Positions 51,233 through 59,898 of a DNA stretch of 64,000 nucleotides are shown one piece after another; within the stretch, counting starts at the first letter, position 1; each line of letters begins with the position of its first letter. Under the pieces are notes generated by a model that did no database searches, had not been told where the DNA came from, and worked only from the letters and a program-made list of their open reading frames with translations. A program made the translations under genes and the position numbers. Origin of the DNA: Planctomycetota bacterium (GTDB lineage: Bacteria; Planctomycetota; Phycisphaerae; Phycisphaerales; SM1A02); NCBI GenBank assembly GCA_022568135.1, contig JADFFQ010000006.1, positions 31,145 through 95,144 of the forward strand, in the 5' to 3' direction.

Positions 51233-52996
51233 ATGAGTCGGGATCAATCAACCAAGACCGAAACCAGCAGTAAATCAACCGCTGACCTCAAGCCTCTCCG
51301 CCGCAGGCGGACAAGCCTCAAGCCTTCGGTCGGCTACACGGTCTTGGCCCGGCGATATCGTTCGAGAGACTTTGACGAGCTCATCGGGCAAGATCCGATC
51401 GCGCAGACCCTTCGCAACGCCGTCGAGTCCGGGCGCTGCGCCCACGCCTACTTGTTCTGCGGGACACGCGGGGTCGGCAAGACCTCCATGGCCCGCATCC
51501 TAGCCAAAGCACTCAATGTCACCGATGACCTGCAACAGGCCGACGAGATCGCCGAGGCGATCCTCCGTGGCGATGACCTGGATGTGATCGAGATCGACGG
51601 CGCCTCCAACCGCGGCATCAACGAGGCCAAAGACCTCATCGCCGCCGCCGGCCTGTCCCCAGCCCGGTGCCGCTACAAGATCTACATCATCGATGAAGTC
51701 CACATGCTGACGACTCAGGCGTTCAACGCGCTGCTCAAGACCATGGAAGAGCCGCCATCGCATGTGAAGTTCATCCTCTGCACCACGGAACCACACAAGA
51801 TCCCCGCGACCATCCAAAGCCGATGCCAACGGTTTGACTTCCGCTTGATTTCAACGGCCCAGATCAGCGGCCAACTTCGCAGGATTCTCAACGAGGAGGA
51901 GGTCCAGGCCCAGGACGAGGTTGTCGCTCAGGTCGCGCGTTTGGGGCGGGGGTCGATGCGCGATGCCCTGAGCCTGCTCGATCGGCTTCTGGCCGCAGGC
52001 GAGAAGACGCTCACCACCGATTTGCTTGAGCAGATGCTGGGGCTGCCTGACCATGCGCAGCTTGCGACCTTGGTTGATGCGGTGGCCCAGAGCGATCCGA
52101 AGGCCGCACTGCACGCCGGCGCCGCGCTGTTGGCCCGCGGCGCCACGGTTGATCAAGCTCTGGAGATGTTGATTGAGTATCTTCGGAATCTGATGATCAT
52201 CTCGGCCTGCGGCGCGGACAGTGAGTTGGTCGAGCTCTCCGCGGAAGGGCGGCAGGTGGCCGCTGCGCAGGCTCGAAGGTTTGATCCGGCCGGTCTGGTT
52301 CACATGATTGCCCTGTGCGATTCGGTCGCGCGCAATACTCGGGGATCCGCCGCTGCCGCTGCCCTGTTTGATGCGGCCATTGTTCGCCTGTGTATGAGCG
52401 AGCATCTGGCTGACATTGCCGCTCTGCTCGAAAAGGGTCCGGGCGGTCCACCGGCTGCCTTGGGCGAGGGGCGAAAAAAAAAAGAGCCGGTGATCACCGC
52501 ACCCCCATCATCGCCGATGCAGGCGCCGCACGGTGACGCAACGGCTGTCATCGAGACCAAGCCAGTCGCCGGCGGCGACGCCACGCTCGATGGGCGACGG
52601 ATCTGGGCGAAGGTGCAGGCCGGCGTCTCCGATTCCCCCGGCGAAACCGCCAAGATCGAGCGACTGGCCTACCGGTCATTTGACGGTCGGACGCTGCGAT
52701 TGGCGGTCGATACCGATGATGCAGGGCTCGCTCGCTGGCTGGTGACTCAAACCGATGCCCTGGCAAACCTGGTCCGGCAGGCCACGGGTCGGAGTCTTCA
52801 GATCGAGCTCGATACGACACGGGCCCAGGCGGCCGAAACGCCGAGGACCAAGGCTACAAGAATCGACCAGGCACGGCAATTGCCGATGGTCAGAACGGCT
52901 ATGGAGATCTTCGACGCAACGATCGTCGATGTTCAAGATTCCTCGGAGCCCGCGGCCCGCCAAGACAACGCAGCGGAGAGTGCGCCTGATGTTTGA
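51233..52996 (+). CDS. dnaX: DNA polymerase III subunit tau/gamma
   Basis: A 587-residue clamp-loader subunit. Walker A is CGTRGVGKTSMARILAKA; Walker B region IYIIDEVHMLT; SRC in IPATIQSRCQRFDF. The C4 zinc module usual after Walker A is missing (ALNVTDDLQQADEIAEAI contains no Cys). The first 42 residues are not family-like and contain a CTCAAGCCT-type low-complexity repeat, so the true start may be later. A run of ten A at 52474-52483 encodes KKK and can slip (see finding). The stop overlaps ybaB by eight bases. Confidence 0.93.
   Translation: MSRDQSTKTETSSKSTADLKPLRRRRTSLKPSVGYTVLARRYRSRDFDELIGQDPIAQTLRNAVESGRCAHAYLFCGTRGVGKTSMARILAKALNVTDDLQQADEIAEAILRGDDLDVIEIDGASNRGINEAKDLIAAAGLSPARCRYKIYIIDEVHMLTTQAFNALLKTMEEPPSHVKFILCTTEPHKIPATIQSRCQRFDFRLISTAQISGQLRRILNEEEVQAQDEVVAQVARLGRGSMRDALSLLDRLLAAGEKTLTTDLLEQMLGLPDHAQLATLVDAVAQSDPKAALHAGAALLARGATVDQALEMLIEYLRNLMIISACGADSELVELSAEGRQVAAAQARRFDPAGLVHMIALCDSVARNTRGSAAAAALFDAAIVRLCMSEHLADIAALLEKGPGGPPAALGEGRKKKEPVITAPPSSPMQAPHGDATAVIETKPVAGGDATLDGRRIWAKVQAGVSDSPGETAKIERLAYRSFDGRTLRLAVDTDDAGLARWLVTQTDALANLVRQATGRSLQIELDTTRAQAAETPRTKATRIDQARQLPMVRTAMEIFDATIVDVQDSSEPAARQDNAAESAPDV
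52474..52536 (+). promoter_or_regulatory. Putative dnaX slippery site and early stop
   Basis: Ten consecutive A (52474-52483) followed by GAG. A -1 shift or one extra transcribed A enters a frame that stops at TGA 52534-52536, giving about 434 residues against the full 587. The other shift stops at 52491-52493. A10 is striking in such GC-rich DNA. Confidence 0.65.
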
Positions 52997-53366
52997 GAAT
53001 CTCAAAGGCATGGCTGGTCTGGCGGGACTGATGAAAGACCTCCCCAAGCTCAAGGCCAAGATGGACGAGATCAAGATGCGGCTCGGCGAGATGACGGTGA
53101 GTGCCGAGACCGGCGGCGGTGCGGTGAAGGTGACCGCCAACGGCTTGCTTCGTGTGGTCTCGATCAACCTCGATCAATCGCTCATCATTGGCCTGGTCGA
53201 TCCACGCAATCCCGACGATCGGGTCGTCGCCGAGGACTTGATCGTGGGCGCGGTCAACGCCGCGCTGGGAAAAGCTCGTGAACTCGCCGAGCGGGAGATG
53301 GCCGCAGCCGCGGGCGAGATCGGGCTGCCGCTACCGCCCGGCGGCCTCAGCGGGCTGATCTCATAA
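52989..53366 (+). CDS. ybaB: YbaB/EbfC nucleoid-associated protein
   Basis: A 125-residue DNA-binding protein. It has the YbaB pattern: MFENLKGMAGLAGLMKDLPK, LKAKMDEIKMRLGEMTVSAE, TGGGAVKVTANGLLRVVSIN and a helical tail. It starts eight bases before the dnaX stop. The dnaX-ybaB-recR order is conserved in many bacteria. Confidence 0.92.
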   Translation: MFENLKGMAGLAGLMKDLPKLKAKMDEIKMRLGEMTVSAETGGGAVKVTANGLLRVVSINLDQSLIIGLVDPRNPDDRVVAEDLIVGAVNAALGKARELAEREMAAAAGEIGLPLPPGGLSGLIS

Positions 53367-53386
53367 GCCCTATTCAGCGATCACTG

Positions 53387-54064
53387 ATGAGTGACCCCAA
53401 GCCTCAAGCATCAAGCCACAAGCCTTCTCCCGGCATCGCCCATCCCGAGCCGGTGGAGCGATTGATCCAGGAGTTCGCAAAGCTGCCCGGAATCGGGCGC
53501 CGCACCGCCGAGCGCATGGCCTTTCACCTCCTCAAGGCGAAGTCCAACGACGCGCTGCAGCTGAGCGAGGCGATCGCGGACGTCAAACAAAACGTCCGGC
53601 ACTGCTCAATCTGCAATAACCTCACGGATCGGGAGACGTGTCGAATCTGCTCAGATGCGAGTCGCGACGCCTCGAAGGTGCTGGTGGTTGAACAGCCTCA
53701 GGACGTCATCGGCCTGGAGCAGGCTGGAACCTACCGTGGGGTCTATCATGTATTGATGGGACGGCTCGACCCGCTGGGCGGAGTGGAGCCGCAGCATCTG
53801 GCCGTGCAACTGTTGCTGGACCGCGTTGATCGCCCCCAGCGAAACAGCCAGGCAGCGCCCGTCCATGAGATTATCCTGGGGCTGAATCCCAACCTTGAGG
53901 GCGACACTACGGCCTTGTATCTGGCCGATCAACTGACCGTCCGCGACGTCAAAGTGACTCGATTGGCCCGTGGTCTGCCCGCAGGCTCCCAGCTTGAATA
54001 TGCAAGCAAGGCGGTGCTTGCCGATGCAATTCAGGGACGCCAGGAGATGGTCCGGGACAGCTGA
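53387..54064 (+). CDS. recR: Recombination protein RecR
   Basis: A 225-residue protein. Helix-hairpin-helix KLPGIGRRTAERMAFHLL; C4 zinc finger HCSICNNLTDRETCRICSD; Toprim with VLVVEQPQDVIGLEQAGTYR and GRLDPLGGV. The N-terminal 22 residues (DPKPQASSHKPSPGIAHPEP) are extra and encoded by an AAGCCTCAAGC-type repeat. RecFOR-pathway gap repair. It follows ybaB by 20 bases. Confidence 0.94.
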   Translation: MSDPKPQASSHKPSPGIAHPEPVERLIQEFAKLPGIGRRTAERMAFHLLKAKSNDALQLSEAIADVKQNVRHCSICNNLTDRETCRICSDASRDASKVLVVEQPQDVIGLEQAGTYRGVYHVLMGRLDPLGGVEPQHLAVQLLLDRVDRPQRNSQAAPVHEIILGLNPNLEGDTTALYLADQLTVRDVKVTRLARGLPAGSQLEYASKAVLADAIQGRQEMVRDS

Positions 54065-54229
54065 TGTTTCCCCGCTTGCCTTGGCGGCCCAGCCGGATGC
54101 AGTTGAACCCGCAGCGGCGCCGCTTATCGCAGAACTCGACGAATTGCATTGAGTCGTGGATGTGTTCGCATCCGATACCATATGGAGGAAGGTGACACAT
54201 GACCGGTGACAGGACCCAACGCCGCGACT

Positions 54230-54300
54230 TGAGCCTCCAACCCCCAACCCCTAACCCCTAATCCCTGACCCCTAACTCCTGACTCCTCACCCCTTCTTCA
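54230..54300. repeat. CCCTAA/CTGACTCC low-complexity tract
   Basis: A degenerate run of units such as aacccct, aatccct, gacccct, aactcct and gactcct lies just upstream of the rpoN start. It resembles low-complexity intergenic tracts of some environmental genomes and has no telomere meaning here. The rpoN ribosome site is not evident inside it. Confidence 0.7.
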
Positions 54301-54303
54301 CCC

Positions 54304-55812
54304 ATGCGTTTCGAACTCAGCCAACACATGCGGATGAGCCAGCAGATGAAGCTGGCGCCGAGAATGATCCAGTCGATGGAGGTGCTGCAGATGCCGATGT
54401 TGGCTCTCCAGGAGCGCGTGGACCAGGAACTGGAGTCCAACATTGCCCTGGAGATTGTCGAGCCGAATGAAGAGTCCGATGAGCAGGACGATCTTCAGGA
54501 CAAGCCGCTGGAGGAACAAGAGCAGGTCGAGGGCGACAGCACATCGGATGCGTCGGACAACTGGCAACGGCTCAGCGAGCACGAGTCCGCGAATCCGGAA
54601 GTGTTTGCCGGCCAGGAGTCGACACAAAGCTATTCGCGCTCCCGAATGGCGGGCGAGCGCGATCGGAAGATGGACGCCCTGGCCAACATCGCCGCGCGCG
54701 GCAAGAGCCTCAATGAGCAGCTTCTTCAGCAGTGGTCGTTCGCCGAGATCGATCCCGCCACCGTCAATGCCGGCAAACTGCTGATCTCCTACATCGACGA
54801 CGACGGCCTGCTCGGGGCGGACCTCGAAACGATCCTCGAGCAGAATCGAAACGTCCCCGGCCTGGACCTGTCAATCGACCTGCTTGAGCAAGCGTTGCAA
54901 GAGCTGCAGCAGCGCTTGGATCCTGCCGGCGTCGGCGCCCGCAGCCGTCGCGAGTGCATCCTTCTTCAGATCGATCGGTTCCAGAGCGAGCCCGACCATG
55001 ACCCGGGCTGGTCCGATGTGCGGCGGCTCATCGAGCAGAGCTACGACGACCTCCTGCAGAATCGACTGCCAAAGATCGCCCAGGAGACCGGCCTGTCGCT
55101 TCAGCAGATTCACGATGCAATGGGGCTGATGCGAAAAGTGAGCATTAGCCCCGGCCGCGATCTGGTTGACCAAGAGGTTCCCCCGATCATCCCGGATGTG
55201 ATCGTCGAATACGACGAGGAGGCCGATGTGTACGTCGCGTCGCTGCGCGACGGCGTGCTGCCCACCTTGGGCATCTCAAAGCAGTACGAGAAGATGGCCA
55301 AGGACCGTTCGCTCGACAAGGCCACGCGGGAGTTTATCGGCAACAACGTGCGCAATGCCCGCTGGCTTATCGACTCCATCGGCCAGCGCAAGAACACCAT
55401 GCTGCGGGTGGTCAATGTAGTGTTGGCGAGCCAGCGCGAGTATTTCGACGACGGCCCGCAGGCCCTCAAGCCCCTGCCCATGATCAAGGTCGCCGATCAG
55501 TTGGGCATCCACGTGGGGACGGTTAGTCGCGCCGTGGCCGACAAGTGGCTGCAAACGCCGCGAGGTCTTGTCACCCTGCGTCGATTCTTCTCCGGCGGCA
55601 CCGAGACTGATTCCGGACAGAACATTAGTTGGGAAGCGATCAAGGCCAAGCTCAAAGAGATCGTCGACGCCGAGGACAAATCCAATCCGCTTTCGGACGC
55701 GGGTCTGGCGAAATCGCTGAAGGAGCAAGGCATCGACATCGCCCGCCGAACCGTCGTCAAGTACCGCCAGCAGCTCGACATCCCGCCCGCTCGTCGCCGA
55801 AAGGTGTATTGA
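54304..55812 (+). CDS. rpoN: RNA polymerase sigma-54 factor
   Basis: A 502-residue sigma factor. Region I MRMSQQMKLAPRMIQSMEVLQ-like start (glutamine/leucine-rich); acidic region II; core-binding region with QELQQRLDPAGVGARSRREC; HTH with HVGTVSRAVADKWLQTPRGL; C-terminal RpoN box ARRTVVKYRQQLDIP. It would direct activator-dependent promoters. It follows recR by 240 bases and may be transcribed separately. Confidence 0.95.
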   Translation: MRFELSQHMRMSQQMKLAPRMIQSMEVLQMPMLALQERVDQELESNIALEIVEPNEESDEQDDLQDKPLEEQEQVEGDSTSDASDNWQRLSEHESANPEVFAGQESTQSYSRSRMAGERDRKMDALANIAARGKSLNEQLLQQWSFAEIDPATVNAGKLLISYIDDDGLLGADLETILEQNRNVPGLDLSIDLLEQALQELQQRLDPAGVGARSRRECILLQIDRFQSEPDHDPGWSDVRRLIEQSYDDLLQNRLPKIAQETGLSLQQIHDAMGLMRKVSISPGRDLVDQEVPPIIPDVIVEYDEEADVYVASLRDGVLPTLGISKQYEKMAKDRSLDKATREFIGNNVRNARWLIDSIGQRKNTMLRVVNVVLASQREYFDDGPQALKPLPMIKVADQLGIHVGTVSRAVADKWLQTPRGLVTLRRFFSGGTETDSGQNISWEAIKAKLKEIVDAEDKSNPLSDAGLAKSLKEQGIDIARRTVVKYRQQLDIPPARRRKVY

Positions 55813-55829
55813 CGAGCTGTCAGCCTCCT

Positions 55830-56015
55830 GCCGATAGCCCCGGGCTCCGCCCGGGGGTTCTTCTCCGCCCGGGGGGGTTGCGGCGGACGGCGCGCTGCTC
55901 ATCAAACCAGCCCCCGGCCGGAGGCCGGGGCTAAAGGCGGGCCGGTGCGCTCATCCAACTCCCATAGCCCCGGGCTCTGCCCGGGGGTTCTTCGAACACA
56001 ATGGTCATGGAGCCG
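55830..56015. repeat. Compound intergenic repeat, copy B (inverted relative to A)
   Basis: The reverse complement of 28925-29110 with only scattered substitutions and small indels. It holds palindromes CCCCGGGCTCCGCCCGGGG, GGCCGGAGGCCGGGGCT and CCCCGGGCTCTGCCCGGGG. It begins just after rpoN and fills most of the 321-base gap to the GIY-YIG gene; no gene is present in the gap. Confidence 0.85.
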
Positions 56016-56133
56016 GCCGGCCCCCTTCAACGGCCGGCACATAAGTTACTCTTTCCGTTCAGCATTGCATTGGCCCCACTATATTGAACTGTGAAATCAG
56101 CCGTTCGGCCAACACCAGACGCATCGGATTCTG

Positions 56134-56889
56134 ATGAAGCAAGCACAGAGTGAATCCTTTCCGGCAGGCGTGGCCAGCGAGCTCAAGACCTACGTCTACA
56201 GACTCATCGACCCGCGAAATGGTGAGACCTTCTATGTTGGGAAGGGTAAGGGCAATCGCGTATTTTCCCACATCCGCGCTGAGCAGCACTTGGAGGAAGG
56301 CGATGATCTGGACAACAAGATCAAGCGTATCCACGAAATTGGCCTTGCGGGATTCGAAGTCGCGCACGTAATTCACCGCCACGGGATGGACGAGGCGACT
56401 GCCTTCGAGGTGGAGGCCGCACTTATTGATGCGTATCCTGGGCTCACCAACATCGCTGGCGGAACGGGCGGCAGCGACTACGGGGTCATGCACGCTAAGG
56501 AGATCATTCGGCGCTACGCTGCTGAGCCAGCGGTCTTCCGGCACAAGGCCTTGCTGATCAGCGTCAATCGAAGCGCCACCGAGCGATCGTTATACGATGC
56601 AACTCGTTATGCGTGGAAGATCAACAAGTCAAAGGCCAACGAAGCTGAGGTCATCCTCGCCACCATGCAGGGCCTGATCGTTGGTGCGTTTGTCGCAGAC
56701 GATTGGCTGGAGGCGACGGCGGCAAACTTCCCGGGTCGCACGGAGGGCGACGGTGTGCCCGGCCGTCTTGGTTTTGTTGGGGAGGAGGCACCCGACGACA
56801 TCAAGAGTCTCTACGTTGGGAAGCGTGTGCCTGACGAATACCGGAAACCTGGCGCTGCGAATCCGATCAAGTACACCTGGGGCAAGTAG
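56134..56889 (+). CDS. GIY-YIG nuclease-domain protein, LEM-3-like
   Basis: A 251-residue protein. The GIY-YIG core is [20 protein letters not shown] (Y..Y of the motif and YVG), then [10 protein letters not shown] (conserved Arg/His), and [20 protein letters not shown] (catalytic Glu). This is the LEM-3-like branch. The C-terminal 130 residues are unassigned. It is a stand-alone gene, less GC-rich than the neighbours and next to the compound repeat, so it looks acquired. Possible defence or repair nuclease; not proven. Confidence 0.85.
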   Translation: MKQAQSESFPAGVASELKTYVYRLIDPRNGETFYVGKGKGNRVFSHIRAEQHLEEGDDLDNKIKRIHEIGLAGFEVAHVIHRHGMDEATAFEVEAALIDAYPGLTNIAGGTGGSDYGVMHAKEIIRRYAAEPAVFRHKALLISVNRSATERSLYDATRYAWKINKSKANEAEVILATMQGLIVGAFVADDWLEATAANFPGRTEGDGVPGRLGFVGEEAPDDIKSLYVGKRVPDEYRKPGAANPIKYTWGK

Positions 56890-57086
56890 CGTCGATCTCC
56901 AGCGACAGAATCGCAAGGGAAAGATTCGGCGAATGGGTCGATTGTGCCGCCCGGGCGGGGTGCAGCCCGGGCCGGGGTTGGACCGGACCCGGGTCTTCCT
57001 CGTCCGCCGCGGTCCGCCGCGGCGGATCAGACCCGGCTTCACTCGTCAGACCCGGCTTCAAGAGCAGCTGTAGGCTGACGGATCAC

Positions 57087-57731
57087 TCACCAGCCGAAGC
57101 GCTCTTCGGCCCACGGGTCGCCGTGCATGTGGTAGCCGTTTTGCTCCCAGAATCCGGGGGCGTCGGTGTCTCGAAGCTCAATACCGGTGATCCACTTCGC
57201 GCCTTTCCAGAAGTAGAGCCGAGGCACAATTCCCCGCACGGGGTAGCCGTGCTCAGGCGCGAGCTCGTTGCCATCGTGCAGGTAGGCCAGGATGCAATCG
57301 TCATGCGTGAATTCGTCAAGCGGCACGTTGACGGTAAAGTCCCCCCCCGGCTCGGATGCGGCGTGCTGCAAGACGAAACTCGCTTCGGGTTTGGGTTTGG
57401 CCAGGGCAATGAGCGTCTTGGTCTGCACGCCGGTGAAGATGTTGTCGAGCCGCGACCAGTGCGTGACACAATGAATATCGCACTTCACATCGACTTGAGG
57501 AAGCTGCATGAATTCGTCGAAGCTGAGTGTATAGGGGTTCTCACACAGACCCCACACGCGCAGCTGCCAGGCGTCACGATCAATATTCGGCGCCGAACCG
57601 AAGTGCAATACCGGCCACTTGCGGGTGATTGTCTGCCCCGGCGGTGTGCGGGCAGCCCGATCACCGCCGCATCGCTGCGTGTCACGGCTGATGATCAGGG
57701 GGCGATGGTATTGCGCTGTTACTTTGGTCAC
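57087..57731 (-). CDS. Sulfite-oxidase-like molybdopterin oxidoreductase
   Basis: A 214-residue enzyme with only the molybdopterin domain. The catalytic Cys is in KCDIHCVTHWSRLDNIFTGV; other landmarks are FDEFMQLPQVDVKCDIHCVT, LAYLHDGNELAPEHGYPVRG and VPRLYFWKGAKWITGIELRD. No signal peptide is visible, so it is probably cytosolic. The closest relatives are YuiH/YedY-like proteins. It needs the cofactor whose synthesis includes moaC at 31.5 kb. Confidence 0.92.
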   Translation of the reverse strand: MTKVTAQYHRPLIISRDTQRCGGDRAARTPPGQTITRKWPVLHFGSAPNIDRDAWQLRVWGLCENPYTLSFDEFMQLPQVDVKCDIHCVTHWSRLDNIFTGVQTKTLIALAKPKPEASFVLQHAASEPGGDFTVNVPLDEFTHDDCILAYLHDGNELAPEHGYPVRGIVPRLYFWKGAKWITGIELRDTDAPGFWEQNGYHMHGDPWAEERFGW

Positions 57732-57748
57732 AAGTCGCGCTCCGTCAG

Positions 57749-57776
57749 AAGCCCACGGACTCGAGTCCGTGGGCTT
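57749..57776. terminator. Perfect 28-bp palindrome, terminator-like
   Basis: AAGCCCACGGACTC followed directly by its reverse complement. It lies between two minus-strand genes, after the stop at 57786. Its stem (AAGCCCACGGA) is shared with the terminator at 38062, so the two belong to one family. Confidence 0.65.
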
Positions 57777-57785
57777 GAGCGGTCG

Positions 57786-58204
57786 TTATGTCTCAATCGG
57801 CGTGAAGCTCGCACCGCTTTGGACGTAGCAATTCACCATCTGGCCCGGCTGGAAGTCCGAAGCGCTCTGTCGGTCACCAACGGTCACCCACATGGGGACC
57901 GACACGTCAAGGAGCACCCGGGGGGCATGCTCATCAACGGCCAGGACCGTGCCCTGCACGATGCGCGGCGCGCCCCACATCGGCTCGACGAACCGCCCGC
58001 CTGCCTGAGCGATGTGCATGCGAAGTGCTTCGGCGTGAATGATTCCCTTGATCCGCTTGCCGACGGGCGTGTCAATCCCATCCGCAGGAGTCGTCGCAAC
58101 CAGATGCATTCTGTACTCGGTGCCCGCGACCGCCAGCACCAACACCCCGTCGCCACGCTCGAGCACGACGCCACGGGCAATTGCATCGGTTTGGACATTT
58201 GTCG

Positions 58205-58208
<4 letters not shown>
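57786..58208 (-). CDS. Small protein of unknown function
   Basis: A 140-residue, beta-rich protein (GVVLERGDGVLVLAVAGTEY, VQGTVLAVDEHAPRVLLDVS, MWVTVGDRQSASDFQPGQMV), reminiscent of two OB- or PilZ-like barrels but not assignable. No signal peptide or membrane helix. Its start overlaps the stop of the glutaminase gene by four bases, so it is translationally coupled to it. Confidence 0.72.
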
Positions 58209-58828
<620 letters not shown>

Positions 58829-58917
58829 GGCGTCATCGTAGCCGCAAGCACCGTCTTTCGGCCGGCCGAGCCTACCCGCGGCACCGTCCCTCGCAGCCCA
58901 AGCCTCAAGCCTTCCTT

Positions 58918-59709
58918 TCACGCCGCCTTGGTGCCGGCGACGCCGTCGCGGGTGACCACGAATAGTTCGTCGGTAATGGGATAGGGCAGGCGCTTGAATT
59001 CATGCTCCACGCGGTGGCGCAGGCGCTCGACGAACTCGTCGGGATCACAGGTCATGGCAAGGAACATATCGCGTGCCGGGGCCGCCGCATAGAAATCGCC
59101 GTTCAGTTGCGGCGCCAGCCGGTCGTGCAGTGAAGCCAGCAGCAGGCGAGCCGCGTCATAGCCGTCCTGCTGCGAGACGATCGCGGCCCGACCGCCTTCC
59201 GAAGAATCCACCAACTGGATCTGCAAGTCGGGCGCGTAGCTGTCGAGGTTCTCCCGAGAAATCGTATCCAGATCATCGACCTGCAAACCCCATCGCAGCA
59301 TCTGCTCCACCGTGATGCTCACGGTCATCTGCGGCATGTCGAGCACGAAGACGACCACCGTGTCGTTCACGAACGGCACATGGGCAACCTGCTCCTGGTC
59401 GAGGTGCTCGAAGATCGTCAGCGGCTGGATGCGGGGCATAATCCTGGGCTTGGCCACCGACAACGGCAGAGGCATAGAGCTGAGCGTATCACCCTCGATG
59501 AGCCGTTGGAGATAGTTCTCCACCATCTCCACGCCACGGTCCGGCTCGTGGAGAACCATTCGGTACAGATTCTCCAGCCCAAGGTGCTTGCCGCTGAGGA
59601 TCAAATCCAGCGGGCCGACGAGCTCGATGGTCCGATCGGGGTAGTGGCGTTTGAGAATCCTGGCCACGTGCTCACCGAATGCTTCGGGTTCTCGCGGCAT
59701 GTGGGCCAT
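58918..59709 (-). CDS. DUF1444 (YtpQ-like) protein
   Basis: A 263-residue cytosolic protein. GGAG lies six bases before the ATG at 59709. Segments VELVGPLDLILSGKHLGLEN-like, LYRMVLHEPDRGVEMVENYL and RIMPRIQPLTIFEHLDQEQV match the DUF1444/YtpQ layout. Function unknown. It is close to the glutaminase gene (90 bases), but the link is weak. Confidence 0.8.
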   Translation of the reverse strand: MAHMPREPEAFGEHVARILKRHYPDRTIELVGPLDLILSGKHLGLENLYRMVLHEPDRGVEMVENYLQRLIEGDTLSSMPLPLSVAKPRIMPRIQPLTIFEHLDQEQVAHVPFVNDTVVVFVLDMPQMTVSITVEQMLRWGLQVDDLDTISRENLDSYAPDLQIQLVDSSEGGRAAIVSQQDGYDAARLLLASLHDRLAPQLNGDFYAAAPARDMFLAMTCDPDEFVERLRHRVEHEFKRLPYPITDELFVVTRDGVAGTKAA

Positions 59710-59898
59710 GAGGATCTCCGGCGGGTGTGTCGATACAAGTGCAATACCGACACACACTTACATTTTCGGCATTCCCGCGTGGCGGTTTCACCGAAAACCA
59801 CTGCTGAGCCTCTATCGGTCAGTCGTTGCCGGTCCATGCGCTTTTGGGATGAGCCGGCACAGCCGCCGCGTTGGTCAACCGCAGCGTAGGCTGTATGC

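Noticed and set aside
54230..54300. Telomere-like CCCTAA units
   Set aside because: Degenerate, short and internal to a bacterial chromosome segment; treated as low-complexity DNA.
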